From assembly GCA_963920665.1 (NCBI GenBank), contig OY987272.1, positions 7,631,001-7,695,000 of the forward strand: a DNA stretch of 64,000 nt, given 5' to 3'. The DNA is from Straminergon stramineum (Eukaryota; Streptophyta; Bryopsida; Hypnales; Calliergonaceae). A model generated the notes under the pieces. The model made no database searches. It saw only the letters and a program-made list of their open reading frames with translations, and was not told where the DNA came from. Position numbers and translations under genes: made by a program. Position 1 is the stretch's first letter. Each line of letters begins with the position of its first letter. Positions 34,714 through 47,654 of the stretch are shown here, one piece after another.

Positions 34714-35611
34714 CTAATCCCTTATGTCCTAAGGTCATTCTTTTTGTCAAAAACCATTCAAACTACCATTTTCAATGCAAAAAAAAAAAAAAATTTAGAT
34801 ATTTTTTTCTATTGCATATTCAACCAAAAGATCTTTCACTAGACTAGTATGAGAATGTTTGGAAGAAATTTTTGAAACTTTGACTGCATCAATTACAAGA
34901 TATAATCATTAATTTAAAGTAAAGAAAACAAATTGTTTTTGTTGTTAGCTTGACTAGATTATAAGGCTTTCAATCTTCTTAATTAAAAATTTTTGTACTC
35001 CAAATTGAAAATTGAATATTTTAATGTTGAGTAATAGAGTTTAGAGTTTGGGATTTAAAAAAAATCTATAATTTCATTCTTTTCAAAAAATTGTTAAGTC
35101 AAAATATATACAAAATAGAGGGAAAAACTAAATTGTTGATAGCTCTAAGATGGAACTGAAACACCCCATTTCCAATAGTGAGATTATTCTAGAAAGCAAA
35201 CTCAACCAAATGCAAATTCTTTTCTAAATTGTTAAATTTTTTTGAAGAATTTGCTAAGATTGATTGCAAAAACAAGAAGCTTCATACCTTTCACATCACT
35301 AATCCAAATGAAATGAATCAAATCTTTTGACATAAACAAAAATACAATCCATAAGAATTATTTTTAAAAAATCATAATTCAAGATTTCGTGTGTTTCTTT
35401 GGTTGCCCACCCTTACTTATTTTGCACTTATTGTGGTATAACTTTTCTTCCAATCATAGATTGAAATAAAAATTAAATTGCTAGAAAACTAATCAATTAT
35501 TCTATCTTGAAAAATAAGTTCCAAAAAATCTTGCCAAAATTTCAGATCATAGGTACCTACCCAAACCTTCAAGAGTTCCTCCAAGGAGACTTTTCAAACT
35601 TTAGAGGTTAA
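34714..35611. mobile_element. Decayed TTAA-family element, ~900 bp
   Basis: Left end CTAATCCCTTATGTCC near 34714 (TTAA lost), right end CTTTAGAGGTTAA (TTAA 35608-35611). A core-like block, TTTGACTGCATCAATTACAAG (first 20 bases at about 34878), sits at the same distance from the left end as in the other long members. Confidence 0.5.
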
Positions 35612-36975
35612 CTTTTAGCAATCCTTCAAATAATCTTAAAAGTTGGATCAATGGTACTATTCATTGCATAGGAAAGTGGTACCAGTCATAGCTTTCAATG
35701 AATTCATTCAACTTTTCATAGTGGTAGTAATGAATCTTAAGCCAACAAAAACAATCACTTCCAATAATGTACCATATCATTCACTAAGCTGTGATGTTCC
35801 TATATAGAATTTTGCCCTCTTCTTCACAAGAAATTCTCCTCGCAATGAACGCTATGAGATGGATTTTTTTTGCCAACCTTAGGAGTGGAGTTCAATTTCT
35901 TTCTAACTTCAACAAAAAAACATAACAAGAACCTCAACATAAAACATTGTATAACCAAGCAATGGTCCTCCTCTTCCCCATGCCATGAGAAGGTATCACA
36001 CTTTGCTAGACAACTTATTATACCTGGGAGGAGAGGGAGACTTATCAGATAATTCAAGAATTGGGGTTGACTGACTGAGCAGCCATCAACAAGACAATTT
36101 TATTCATTGTAAGAGTCCTTTTTTCAAGAATGCAAAAGGACCCCCTACCTCATTGCTAAACAATGTTTCTGCAGACCCAATTTGTGTTGACTTGACATCA
36201 AACGTCCGTCCGTCTATTTGTTTTGTTCAAGACCCCATGTACCTGACTGAGTGAGTACACCCAAGCATGGATTGAAACAATTATATCCTAATCCAACAAA
36301 CTCCACAGTCCACACTAGTGTCCAAAGTGTTGAATTTTAGAAAGAATTTCTAAGAACATGGCGACACTGCATCATTTCCTGACACACAAGCATGGTATTG
36401 CACGAGTGAAGTTAGCATTGTACACACAATCTCATCAGTTGCAGTGCAAAATGATTAAAACAAAGGTTTTATAATTTGTTTTATAATTTCTTAATCTATT
36501 GTTTAACTTAGTTCAGTTGTCTTCTTCTTCTTTGGCGACCTAATCTAATCTATATTAAGATAAGCTTACAAAATTTGCCTGTATGATGAGATCTCCCATT
36601 GCCAGGCACCCTTGTGGGTGGTGATCTCCCGCAGCCGCTTTTGGCACGACTCCTGAAACTCCAGAAGAATTCGATCAGTTTCGAATCAATTCAGTTAAGC
36701 TTATGTAACTTCCCCGTCGCTTGCTTGGTTTCGGCTGCAACTGAAGTTCCCGAAGCAATCTGCAGCCAAACTGCGGAGGTTTGCACTTTGGCAGGACACT
36801 TCTTCTGTCAGTTCTTCAGTAGCAGTAACTTAAGCTTAGCAGTGAGTATGGTTTAGTATTAGAAGTGTCAGATTTGGAAGGTAAGATACCTTAGAACTTG
36901 CAGCTTATGATGATCACAGACTGAGGATCGGAGGATTTTGCTAACTTCTGGGGATCTTGTGCAATGTGCTTCTTG
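35612..36975. other. Intergenic DNA with a repeat copy and an unassigned G+C-richer patch
   Basis: Holds the second copy of a dispersed repeat (35935-36170). From 36580 to 36850 the sequence is less A+T-rich, with an 85-codon + frame at 36599 that has no known domain. It might be an exon of an unrecognised transcript; unsupported. Confidence 0.35.
35935..36170 (+). repeat. Dispersed repeat, copy 2 (with 20815-20995)
   Basis: Direct-orientation relative of 20815-20995, with the same blocks in the same order and some insertions. Neither copy shows LTR or TIR ends. Confidence 0.6.
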
Positions 36976-37770
36976 TTGCCTGTAATTTTGGCACAGAAAG
37001 AGTTTGTTCAGTGGGTTCAAGTACAAGTGGAATCATAGTAATGGGATAAGAACTGAAATTGATATGAATTTTCAAACACATTTTATTGATACTTGTAATT
37101 TTTGCACAAAAAGAGCTTGTTTAGTGGGTTCAAGTACAAGTGGAATCATAGTAATGGGATAAGAACTGAAATTGATATGAATTTTCAAACATATTTTATT
37201 GATCTTTGTAATTTTTGCAGAGAAAGAGTTTGTTTAGTGGGTTCAAGTACAAGTGGAATAATTGTAATTGGATAAGAACTGAAATTGATATGAATTGTCA
37301 AACACATTTTTATTGATGCTTGTAATTTTCAGAGAAAGAATTTGTTGAGTGGTTTCAAGGACATTCAAGTGGAATCATAGTAATTGGATAAGAACCAAAA
37401 TTGGTATGAATTTTCAAGCACATTTTATTGATACTTGTAATTTTTAGAGACAAAATTTGTTAAGTGGTTTCAAGGGACAAGTGGAATCATAGTGATTCAA
37501 TAAGAATTGAAATTGATATGAATTTCCAAACATATTTTATTGATGCTTGTAATATTTATAGAAAAAATTTGTTGAGTGGTTACTTTCAAGGATAAGTGGA
37601 ATTGTAGTAATCCAATGAAAACTAAGATTGATATGAATTTTCAAACATATTTTTTTATTGATGCTTGTAATTTTTAGTGACAAAATTCGTTGAGTGGTTT
37701 CAAGGGGCAAGTGGAATCATAGTGATCCAATAAGAACTGAAATTGATATGAATTTTCAAGCAAGTTTGGT
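36976..37770 (+). repeat. ~115-bp tandem repeat, seven copies
   Basis: Units begin at TGTAATTTT-like anchors near 36980, 37094, 37207, 37321, 37435, 37549 and 37666. Shared text: GTGGGTTCAAGTACAAGTGG, ATCATAGTAAT, GATAAGAACTGAAATTGATA, TGAATTTTCAAACA. Divergence rises from the left copies to the right ones. No open frame crosses units. Confidence 0.9.
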
Positions 37771-39155
37771 GCAAAAATTAATAAATAAAAACATCATCAC
37801 GTAGGTGGGGAAGGCAAGACTTTCTTAAAAAGGTTTGAGATCTATGACCCATTGCCCTAATCCCCTTTGATGAGTGTTTTGAAAGCACAAGTTGGACATT
37901 CTCAGAGAGACTCTTTTATTGTGTGTGATTGCAACTTATTTTGACAAACATTTATTTGCAACTAAGCCCTAGGTAGACCAACAATTAATTAACCACATCT
38001 TTATCAACCTTGAATTCTTCATATATAAATAGATATGAATTTGCTATCATTCTCTAACAATTGCACCCAATTGTTTGCCCCCAAAAAATGACTTACATAC
38101 TTTGCAAAAATGGGTGGATTAGTGATGGAATTATGTGATTAATGGCATTGGGTTGTTCTACCTTAACTAGCATTTTTCTCATGTTGTCAACCCTATAATA
38201 AATTATTTTTTTTGGATTTTTGCACATTTTAGTATATATAATTTTTAAGAGTAAATTATTTACATCAATTTCAATCAACAAAAATTTTCATCCAAGCATT
38301 TGATTGGGATTTCCCCCTCTACAAAGGTGGTTAGTGTACAAACTTTGTGCCAAAATTTTAAAAATATCCATTTAAAATTGTCTTATGAAACTACTAGAAT
38401 ATTCAATTATATGTTCAATGGACAATCATCTTATTGTAAGTGAATGGGAAGGTATTTAGATAAAACATTTGTTGAAGCACTCTATTCAATATTTGAAATA
38501 TGGATGTTACAATACTTAGGAATTCAGCTGTCTATAGACTATCATTGACTTTCATGATGCAAAATATCATGGCACTTCAAAGATTTAGAAGAAAAACTCC
38601 ATTCCTTTTTTAAAAACTAAAATGAATCAATAGTCCATTTGTTCAAGAGCCTTTATCGAACTAGACAAGCCAAATGGAAGAAATGTGTCAAGTGACTACA
38701 CCTAATTGTGACCCATTTCTAAAATTGACCCCTAAAGATTCTTGCCTAAAATGTACTCCCATTGTTCATGAGAGTTTAATGCTAGTTTTAGAAACAATTA
38801 TTTCCAATATCGCGGCAATTTTAGAATTTATTCATGAATCTAGTGTCCAATAATTGCATAAGAAGAAAATCTAGAATAATCTTTTGACTTCCATCAAGAT
38901 TCGAAACCAAAATTAGTTGATTTAATAATAGGTACAACGTTCAATTGCTTATTTGAACACATTTAGGTACAATTACCGTACAAGTGTTGGACTTACATCT
39001 CTTAGTCATCACTATCAATAGCTCAAAGATATAATCATAGCTTGGTGGTGGAAATCAAAAAGTAAAATTTGATTGAATCACTATCTAAAATAAACTATTC
39101 TAAATATCACATACTAGTACTATAATACTAGAATTTACATACAAGAAAAATCCAT
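37771..39155. other. A+T-rich intergenic DNA
   Basis: No gene or intact repeat recognised. Confidence 0.45.
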
Positions 39156-39343
39156 TACCAACCCCTAACCCAATACCACCCAAATGTAGGGCCCTCATTG
39201 ACTCTATGATGAGAATTTATGACAGTAGTACATGCCTTAACTTTACATTAACTTTACAATAAGACATGTATTATAGTTTTACATTCTCACTCTAGAATCA
39301 ACGAGGGCCCTACATTTGGGTGGTACTGGGTTAGGGATTAGTA
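39156..39343. mobile_element. Small TIR element, 188 bp
   Basis: Left TACCAACCCCTAACCCAATA then CCACCCAAATGTAGGGCCCTC; the right end carries the complementary GAGGGCCCTACATTTGGGTGG then TACTGGGTTAGGGATTAGTA (motifs listed in parts). Inverted ends of about 40 bp with few mismatches. Superfamily unclear; target duplication not fixed. Confidence 0.7.
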
Positions 39344-39466
39344 TTGGGTAAAGCTACCTTAGTACTTGAATTCTAAGACCATTCTTTGTGAAGTTGAAAT
39401 TTCAACCCCAAAAGGACTCCTATGTTAGCTTTCTAAGATATTTTTTTTGACACTATGAGGTGGTGA

Positions 39467-39468
<2 letters not shown>

Positions 39469-39563
<95 letters not shown>
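39469..39563 (+). repeat. (ATT)n microsatellite, ~31 units
   Basis: About 95 bp of perfect ATT repeats. Confidence 0.98.
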
Positions 39564-40767
39564 TAGATTATTCACTTCAAAGAATACACAAGTTTATTGG
39601 ATTTGCCCTTTATACTTGACATCTACATAACATACTTAACCAATCTAAACCATTCCCCTTTGGAGATTGGAATAATCCCTCCTTGGATCCTTGAAAATGA
39701 ATTTTGTTTGATTTGCAGAGAGAAATTGGTTGTTAAGGAAGTTGCAATTAATGCTAGTATCATTGGTTGATTGAGAAATTGTAGAAAGTCATTAGCTAGC
39801 TAGGAAGTTGCAACATTATGGTTCTTGCTTTGGGGGAGAGTAAAGGGGACCTCAAGTGTTGATTAATAATATTATGTAGCTCCTTGGGTTAGAGTTGCTC
39901 TAATGGAGTTGTTATCCACTTCTTGGTTAATTTTAGGAAAGGTGGATCTAGACCTTGGATTTGATTGGCAATCCAATGGCGCCGCTATCTTCACTTGAAT
40001 GTTTGCAATCCTTGTACATTCTATCCTTCAAACCTTAGTTGCTCGAGGCTACATTGAAATTGCACTCATGTTTTCAACCTATTTTCAAAAACACTAGCAT
40101 TTCTCCCCTATACATCTAGAGTCATCTTCCAAATAGATGATTTGAGAAAAATCATTATAAAGTGCAATTTGAAAGCATATTTTGAAATGGATATACAAAT
40201 AAAAGTTGTCAATTTTGATTTGTAGATTCCATTTGTATGGTTGGATTCATCAATGCTATCACCAATATTTTTTTTATAAATTTTAAAAAGAAACTTTCAA
40301 AATTCCTTCTAAATTCAATTATAGGAAAAATATTACCATTTTTTGAGTAAAATTTTTTGGAATGGATTTGAAATGAGGTTCTCATCACATACTGAGTTTT
40401 TGAATTTAAAAAAAAAAAATCTAAAACCATATTTTAGCAAATCCAATTTTGAACTAGAGTCAATGCAATTTTGGCTTGGTCAATCACTTGACATCCTTGC
40501 ACATTTATAATTTTAGAAAAACATGTATTGCATTAATACCAAATCCTATCTTTGGATGGAACAACAACTTGATGAAGTATCTCCACAAATTAGAATAACT
40601 TTCATCCAAGCAATTAGGAGGATGAAACTCTAATTTCAATGTTTTTATCGTCTAGAAAATGGATGATGAAGCACTTAAGGGTTAAGGGTTAAATGAATTA
40701 CAACACTTCCAATCTTTTTTAAATATGATTACTTGTCATTAAACCCAACAACATAATGGAGTGGTGT
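39564..40767. other. A+T-rich intergenic DNA
   Basis: No gene recognised. A short AAGGGTTAAGGGTTAA duplication lies at about 40676-40692 and may be a residual TTAA-element end. Confidence 0.4.
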
Positions 40768-41538
40768 TTAATCCCTAAATGTCCAAAGCACCAATTTTTG
40801 GTGTTAGCTAAACTTTGAAGATAAATCAAATCTTATCAAAGAACTTTTTTAAGTACTTCCTTGTTTAGTTGAATAGTCTGCAAAGTTTATTTTAAGCATC
40901 AAAAACCCAATTTTGAAAAAAAAATGTTTGTGATTTTTCCTATTGAAGATTTTGTGTAAGGCTATCCATTGCAAATCTTCATTTTTTTTAGTGTAAGAAT
41001 CTAGTATTTGAGATGAGCTTCAAACGCAATGGATATTTATGGGAAAATCACAATGAAATTCATTTGTAACAATTGTAGGTAGATTTGGATAAGCTATAAA
41101 TCAATAGTGGTTGTGCATGTTATGTCCTTAGCCTCTTATTTTTTCATGACCTCGATTTTAGATTTGACTTGTAAAAAGTTTTGATTGAAGGACTTCAAAT
41201 CACTTTTACAGTTTTAACACCCTCTTGATCAAACATTCTAATCTTTCAATCCAGAAATGATAATGTTGTGCTTTCTTTTCCTATGTGATTCATAATATAT
41301 CTAGTTGAATTCATAAGATGATTTTTTTTTAAATTGATAAATGAATCAAAACTTGAGCTTTGGTTTAGGGGAGAAGCACCCCGAAGCATTAATTTATCCA
41401 ATTTAAGTTCTAGAGTGATTACCATGTTTAGAAATTATCGCAATTGGGTACACTATTGATTTTGGGTGCTTTCCCTTAATTAGTTTAAGCAAACTCCACT
41501 AAGAGATTCAGAAAAGACCTTGGGCATTTAGGAGTTAA
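40768..41538. mobile_element. TTAA-flanked TIR element, 771 bp
   Basis: Left TTAATCCCTAAATGTCCAAAG, right CTTGGGCATTTAGGAGTTAA (TTAA 41535-41538). A reverse-strand version of the family core (CTTTCAATCCAGAAATGAT) lies near 41244. Non-coding. Confidence 0.65.
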
Positions 41539-41765
41539 AAAGAACTCTCCCCTCCTTTGTGTGGCTGGTATAAAAATACTTTTAATTTCTTTCTTAACAT
41601 AGACAAAAATTTGAGAAAAAAATAATGCTCCAAATTCAATTTCACTATAGTTCTTATCCACGTGACTAATAAGGCTTGTGTGCAGGTATGATACGAAATA
41701 TAGAAACATATTCCCGTTGGATTCTCCCCACTTTTCTCATGTACCACAGTGACAATCCTTTTCAT

Positions 41766-41895
41766 TTGCATAAAATAAACAAATTACCCCCTAAAAGAAT
41801 TGCTTAAAAAATAAATTATCCCCTATAGGATTTGCATTCAATAAATTCACTTCTAAAGGATATGTATAAAATAAATTATCCCATAAAGGACTAGG
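41766..41895 (+). repeat. ~35-bp degenerate tandem repeat, four units
   Basis: Repeated AAATTATCCC(C)TA(A/T)AGGA units separated by TTTGCAT/TATGTAT-like stretches. It precedes a stretch similar to 2905-2935. Confidence 0.55.
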
Positions 41896-42737
41896 GAGAC
41901 CAATTTGTTATTTTTGGAAACTCGAACAATCTCTATAATTGACTTCATGAAGTAGAATTTTTACATGAACTTTTTCAGAATGGATGCTAATCATCCTAAT
42001 TTTACTAACAAATGACTTAAAAAAATTGGTAACTAATTCCATGAAGGTCCGAAAAATATGAAATGACTTGGGTTACATGTCAATTCCATTTTCCTTCCTA
42101 CTAAAATTGACTGAAAATTGTTTAGAGGAGTTTACCTTCCCCCCCAATGCAATCAACTCATAAAGGGTCGCTTTTTAAAAGAGCAGATTACCCTTGGTAA
42201 CAGGAAAGATGCTCAAATGTTTATCCAGTCTCTTTTTAGGTATACCTTATTACTTACTTCAGTCTCCAAAGTACCGGAGTTCATCTCTTATTGGGGGCTA
42301 TAGTAAGAATCAATACCTTAGAACGTCGTCCTCAAAAGTACCATGGTACTATTTTTTAAAAATTAATTAATTTCTTTGTAAAAAAACACATTGAAGTAAG
42401 GTACAATTATTACTAGTTTTTGAAGAACCATAGTAGTACAATTCCACACTAAGTACCTGTACCACTAAACTTGGAAACTAAGGTAACTTCAATGGAATCA
42501 AATTGTCAATTTTGAAGGTTCAAGAACTACAGTCCCTTCCCTTTTAGTTTTAAAGACTATCCTCTAGCCTGAAATTACTGTAGCCCACAGTAAATTTTCT
42601 GTCCACTGTATCCATTGGCAGCTCGGGCAGTCCACTGGTTCAGAAGGTAATGGCGAGTAAGATACTTCGCAACTGCGCAATCTCAGTCACTAACTCACTA
42701 CTGTACCTTATACGGACCTGTGGCACTGTAGCCGTCT
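41896..42737. other. Repeat-derived DNA
   Basis: 41935-42000 resembles part of 2820-3724, and 42030-42150 resembles the GGTAGGAGG element (GAAATGACTTGGGTTA, CAATTCCATTTTCCTTCC). From 42560 on, CACTGTA/CTGTAG words increase toward the tandem array. Confidence 0.5.
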
Positions 42738-43320
42738 TGGATAGCGGGCTTCACCCACAACGACACAGGGACTGCAGCTCTGCACTGTAGCATGGCAGTC
42801 CCTGAATATCAACTGCAACACTCTGCAGAATGCACTGTACAGTGTAGGTCAACTACTGAACCTGCACTTTACAGGGATTATGCTCCTGGATAGCGGGCAT
42901 CACCCACAACGACACAGGGACTGCAGCTCTGCACTGTAAAATAGCAATTCCTGAATATCACCTGTAACAACTGCAGAAGGCACTGTACAGTACAAGTCAA
43001 CTACTGAACCTGCACTTTACAGGGATTATGCTCCTGGATAGCGGGCATCACCCACAACGACACAGGGACTGCAGCTCTGCACTGTAAAATAGCAATTCCT
43101 GAATATCACCTGTAACAACTGCAGAAGGTACTGTACAGTTCAGGTCAACTACGGACCCTGCACTTTACAGGGCTTATGCTCCTGGGTAGCGGGCTTCACC
43201 CACAACAACACAGGGACTGCAGCTCTGCACTGTAAAATAGCAATTCCTGAAAATCACCTGTAACAACTGCAGAAGGTACTATACAGTACAGGTCAACTAC
43301 TGACCCTGCACTTTACAGGG
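42738..43320 (+). repeat. 148-bp tandem repeat array, four copies
   Basis: Units start at TGG(A/G)TAGCGGGC at 42738, 42887, 43035 and 43183 (periods 149, 148, 148). Contents: CACCCACAACGACACAGGGA, CTGCAGCTCTGCACTGTA, CACTGTACAGT, CCTGCACTTTACAGGG. Copies 2-4 are very close to one another; copy 1 is more diverged. Notably G+C-richer than the surroundings. CACTGTACAGT and CCCTGTAAAG-type palindromes give strong secondary structure. Confidence 0.92.
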
Positions 43321-43363
43321 CCACGCCGCCTCCACAGGACCTGCACTCTATCTAAGAGCATCG

Positions 43364-44569
43364 GAGCATCTCCAATGGTCACAGTCTCCAGATTTTGAAG
43401 TGGATGATTTTATCGGACCGAGAACCAAAGAATGGAGACCGGAGCCATGTGTTGTCAAATTTTACGGGGAATTTGTTAGAATTTGTTGGGTGCTTACTAG
43501 TTGTTGTTTTTTGGTTTATTGACTAATGGTTATGTGGCCTTTCTTTCAAGAAGGTTCTGAATTTCTTGGCTCCTTCATTTTGGGGAGCTTGCATCAAAGG
43601 AGGCCACTTTTGACTATGCGATTTTGAGTATGTAATTTTTGTATGCAATTTTTGTATGTGTTGGCTTTACACAACAACTGAAATGAGGTTTTGGAAACAT
43701 TGTGGCAAGTGTGTAGGGCCATGATTACAGTTTGACATTTTTTAATACATTTACCCCCCTCTTTTTTTCTATAGGCTTGAATTTGCCCATTTCTTTTTTA
43801 GGCAATTGGGCATTTAAATGCCTAAAAAAACCCCAGCGGTGCTTGCCATAGAGGATGGTGGTTTGAAGCTAGGCAATTCTTCCATGATCAAGCATTGCCT
43901 CCATAATCATTAGTTCCACCTTTACTTGAGGTCACATGACTTAATTAAAGACTACATTATTTATCTACAACCAACAAAGTTAGACAACCAAACTTCTAAT
44001 CAACGACCAAATTGTTGCCCTTGGTTTAAATTTCCTAGGTAGGTTCAACCCAAGTAGGTATTGTTGCCAAGTTGAAGACAACCATCACTTACCAACAACG
44101 GAATTGTCTACAAAAGGTAGAGAATATTAAGATCAAAGTGATATGCCAATTTGCTTGTGCCACTTTCAACAAATCGATGTAAGATTGTCTCCCTTAAGTT
44201 GCATTTACAATATGGGCAGGACATGTCGATTTTGGGGGGAATAGTTGTGCCAGCTGACAATTCACTCCCACATCCTTATGTATGACAAACTAAGGAAGCC
44301 TGCCTCCTTCTTTGGCCTAAAAAATAAGGATCTTTCATGCAAATCAATCAACACACATAAATAAGCTTGAAATGGTTTAACATTTATGACTTTTGCTAGT
44401 GTGAGCCATCTTGTGGGCTCTTCATATTTTGCCAAATTATTGGGCGGGGATGGAAAATGGTCTGGCTAGGAATAAAGAGTGATAATTGCGATTGCATTGG
44501 AGCATGTTTTTTAGGGGCCCATCATCATGCGATTAAGTGTGTTTATTCATGGTTGCATTGGAGTTGCTC
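43364..44569. mobile_element. Possible TIR element with GAGCATCTCCAATG-type ends
   Basis: GAGCATCTCCAATGGTCAC at 43364 and the complement GGTTGCATTGGAGTTGCTC ending at 44569. Such ends resemble those of some plant MITE/DNA-transposon families. No coding capacity seen inside; pairing of the ends is tentative. Confidence 0.35.
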
Positions 44570-47500
44570 TCACCACCAACCTTGGTGGTGTAACTTAAAA
44601 AGACGATGACCCCCTCTTCAGCATCTTTGCTGAGTGAAGTAGCACCAATCATTTGAGGCATGTCATTTTCAAGCCACCCATTGGCTTGGAAAATGAACTA
44701 GTTTGCATACCCAAATGCCAATTTACCTTGCAAATTAGATGACATCTTAAGATATTTATTCGTTTTTCAAACATGGTAGGCATGCTATAAGTTATAGGCA
44801 CCTACAATATTGCAAAAGGCACTATACAATGGGCTCCCCAAAAGAATTGCCACTACTCACCCAAACACTGAAATAAATACACTAAACTTGCTTCTAGCAA
44901 CTTAAAATATTTGACTCATGCATTGAAATGGTTTTTAGATATATGTACATGAGTTTTGAGAATGAACTAAACAAAATGGAAAGAAGAAATGGACTTCTAC
45001 TAGTGGCAATTCTTTGGAAGGGCATTGTATTGTACATATCACCTACTGAACTTGAACTTTATAGAGCCTATATTCCAAGGCCTTTGCAAGATCTATACTC
45101 TAAGATATTGGCACCTGTACTTGTCACTAATTTCAATTGAACAGAGATATTATTATTGAACATAAATCATTTCTAATGAATCATATTGACAACTCCAAGA
45201 GTAGTCCAATGTGCTTTAGCATGCTATGTTTAGACATCATATGAATCAATTATGAGATTTTAAAATAATTGTCTCTAGGTATATCCAATAGCAACATTAG
45301 ACTTTTGTAGACTCTCATTTTTTGATTTGTGTATATTTGGTGTAATCAATATTTAGTTTTTTGAGTTGCTTTTTGGTCCAAATATAGGAGTGGCATTTTG
45401 ATAATTGTTGATCATGGGTGGATATACCTTGGGGCAATTCCAATGTAGCTTTGACCTCCATACACTGAACCAGAACAACTAGGTTTGTCCTTGTCGTTCC
45501 AATGTTGGTCAAATTATGCATCCTCAACGCCTTTAACATGAGGATCTCATTGTTATTTTAAGTTTGAAAAAGTAGAAGAGGCTTGTTTTACACTTTAATT
45601 GGTTGTAATAACAATGGAGTAATAGAAGAGGGAGATGAGGGCACCTCAAAGCACCACACACTTTGGGTGCAAGGGCAAAGTTTTTTAGTTGTAATAGGGC
45701 AAGGTTGGTGGAAAATAGTTCTAAAAATAGATGTTGATATTTGAAGATTAATTAATTTAAAAAGAAAAGAAAAGAATTGTATAGTGAAAAAAAATATTAG
45801 GAAAAAATATATTTTTAGCACTTACAAAAACTAATTTTTCTAGAAAAAAGTAAATATTTAGTAGAGAGGTGCTAACACAACCCTACACTTACAATACATA
45901 TACAATGCATGCATCCAGGTGAGGATAATTCCAAATTCCAAGGCTTGAATCTACCCTTCACCAAAATTAGCCTAGGTCATAAACATGGTAGGACCACCCA
46001 TTCTTGACTAGGGACCCATATCCATATAGGGTGTAGTTATTTCTAAGTGAAGCTTGGAATGTCTTTTTATCTCCTTTTCAAGATTGGAACTAGTAAGGTC
46101 ATGATACATGTTCCAAAATAGTGAGTAAGAAAGTAGGAAGTTATGAGCGTGAAAGTAATTCTTCAATTACATTAGAGGGTATTTGAGGTCATGGGAGGGT
46201 TGTTTCAAGGCTATTGTAGGTGCAAGGCAATTTTATCTTAAATTAATTTTAAAACATAATATCAATTTTTTTGCTAATTCTTGGAGTAGATAGTTGAATC
46301 TTTATGAAATGTATAGTACAATTGATTTACTAAAAATATAGAAAATCCATTGGGAATACTTTGAGTCATATGGCAATGCATCATTTGACCACCCACCATC
46401 AAGGTAAAATTTGATGACAAAGGTAAGTAATTACTTCTTTGACATCCTATAAGAATGTAGGGTGGAGAGGTCATTTTTATGATGAAATCCATAGTCCATC
46501 ATCAATTCACAAATGGTATGGGATAATTTGAAGAGTAAGAGCTTGACCCCTTATTGTCTAAATGTAGGAATTGTGTTTAAAGTAGAATTTTACACCTCAT
46601 TTAGGCATAGTAGAATAACTTTAAAAAAAAATTGAACAAAGTTAATGTGTAAAATCAAGCTAAATTTCATCCCCCCCAAACCATATATGATTTTGAGCCT
46701 TTAAAAAAATGTTATGGACAAATTTCAGAGAGGATGTTTGAAAATGTCCAAAAAAATGTCCCTTCCAACTCCTCTTTGAACTTTGTTTATAACTTTTGAT
46801 TGGAGTCTTTAAATCTCAAACGAATTTGTGGAGATGGAAGTTAGCTTGATTTCATACACTGACTTTATTCAATTTAAAAAAAAAGTTATTCTATTATGCC
46901 TAAATGAGGTTTGTAGTTTTATTTTGAACACAATTCCTACTTTTGACTTGCCTATGAGTCGTTGAGCTCTTACTAATCCTAATATCCCACATTAGTTGTT
47001 TTACGTCCTACCACCCTACTTGTATAATCACCTTGTCTTCTTCAATTGTACTCATTAAGTGCCTTCCTAAGATATGTGAGAAATTCCTATATAAGGTGGG
47101 TAGTTGTGTCTAGGTAGAAAAACTAGGTTAATGGTTGGATGAAAGGTGAAACTATAGTTATTTATTTATCCAAAAAGTCAAATTCCAGAAAATTCCTTTT
47201 CTAGGAGCCAAACTTAAAATTTTCAAATTAATTAGTTATTGGCCTAGACATTGGCAAAGCTGCCTTGCACCTATGGTATTCCTCTTGTTGTGAACTAGTG
47301 TACTATTGGTCAGAATATTCAATAATGAAAAAAAATTTAAATCTTTAATTTTTTTGTGAATTAAAAATTTAATTAATATCATCTAACATCGCAATTGCAC
47401 AACCACGTTAAATATCTGATGTGACAAAGTTCTCATGTTCCCTATTTTCTACAAACTTGCGGTCTTGTAAAGGCTTGAAAAAACATCTAATGTTGAAATT

Positions 47501-47654
47501 GGAAGAACCTAAACACCGGCTATGGATCTTGAGCACTTTTTGGCCCCAAAATTCATAGTAATTTCAATTCAAGGAAAAAAATTTACCAAAAACATTTCAA
47601 TCCCTACCATAACAGAAATTGCCTTATCCTGCTTTAGAACATGCATGGAATCGC
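44570..47654. other. A+T-rich intergenic DNA
   Basis: No gene recognised. Around 45020-45120 there is faint similarity (CACCTACTGAACTTGAACTT, then GCACCTGTAC) to the unit of the 148-bp array, as though an old copy had decayed. An imperfect inverted pair around 46560-46945 (AGGAATTGTGTT and AACACAATTCCT, with CCTCATTTAGGCATA and its complement) suggests another fold-back remnant. Confidence 0.45.
46563..46944. repeat. Inverted-repeat remnant, ~380 bp
   Basis: AGGAATTGTGTTTAAAGTAG near 46566 matches the complement of the stretch ending AACACAATTCCTAC near 46943; CCTCATTTAGGCATAGTAGA matches the complement of CTATTATGCCTAAATGAGG near 46890. Arms of roughly 80-100 bp around a ~180-bp centre. Non-coding. 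Confidence 0.65.

Noticed and set aside
36599..36856. 85-codon + frame in a less A+T-rich patch
   Set aside because: No domain, no splice-supported extension and no relatives recognised.
36976..37770. Considered as a CRISPR-like array
   Set aside because: Units are contiguous tandem copies without unique spacers, in a eukaryotic genome.
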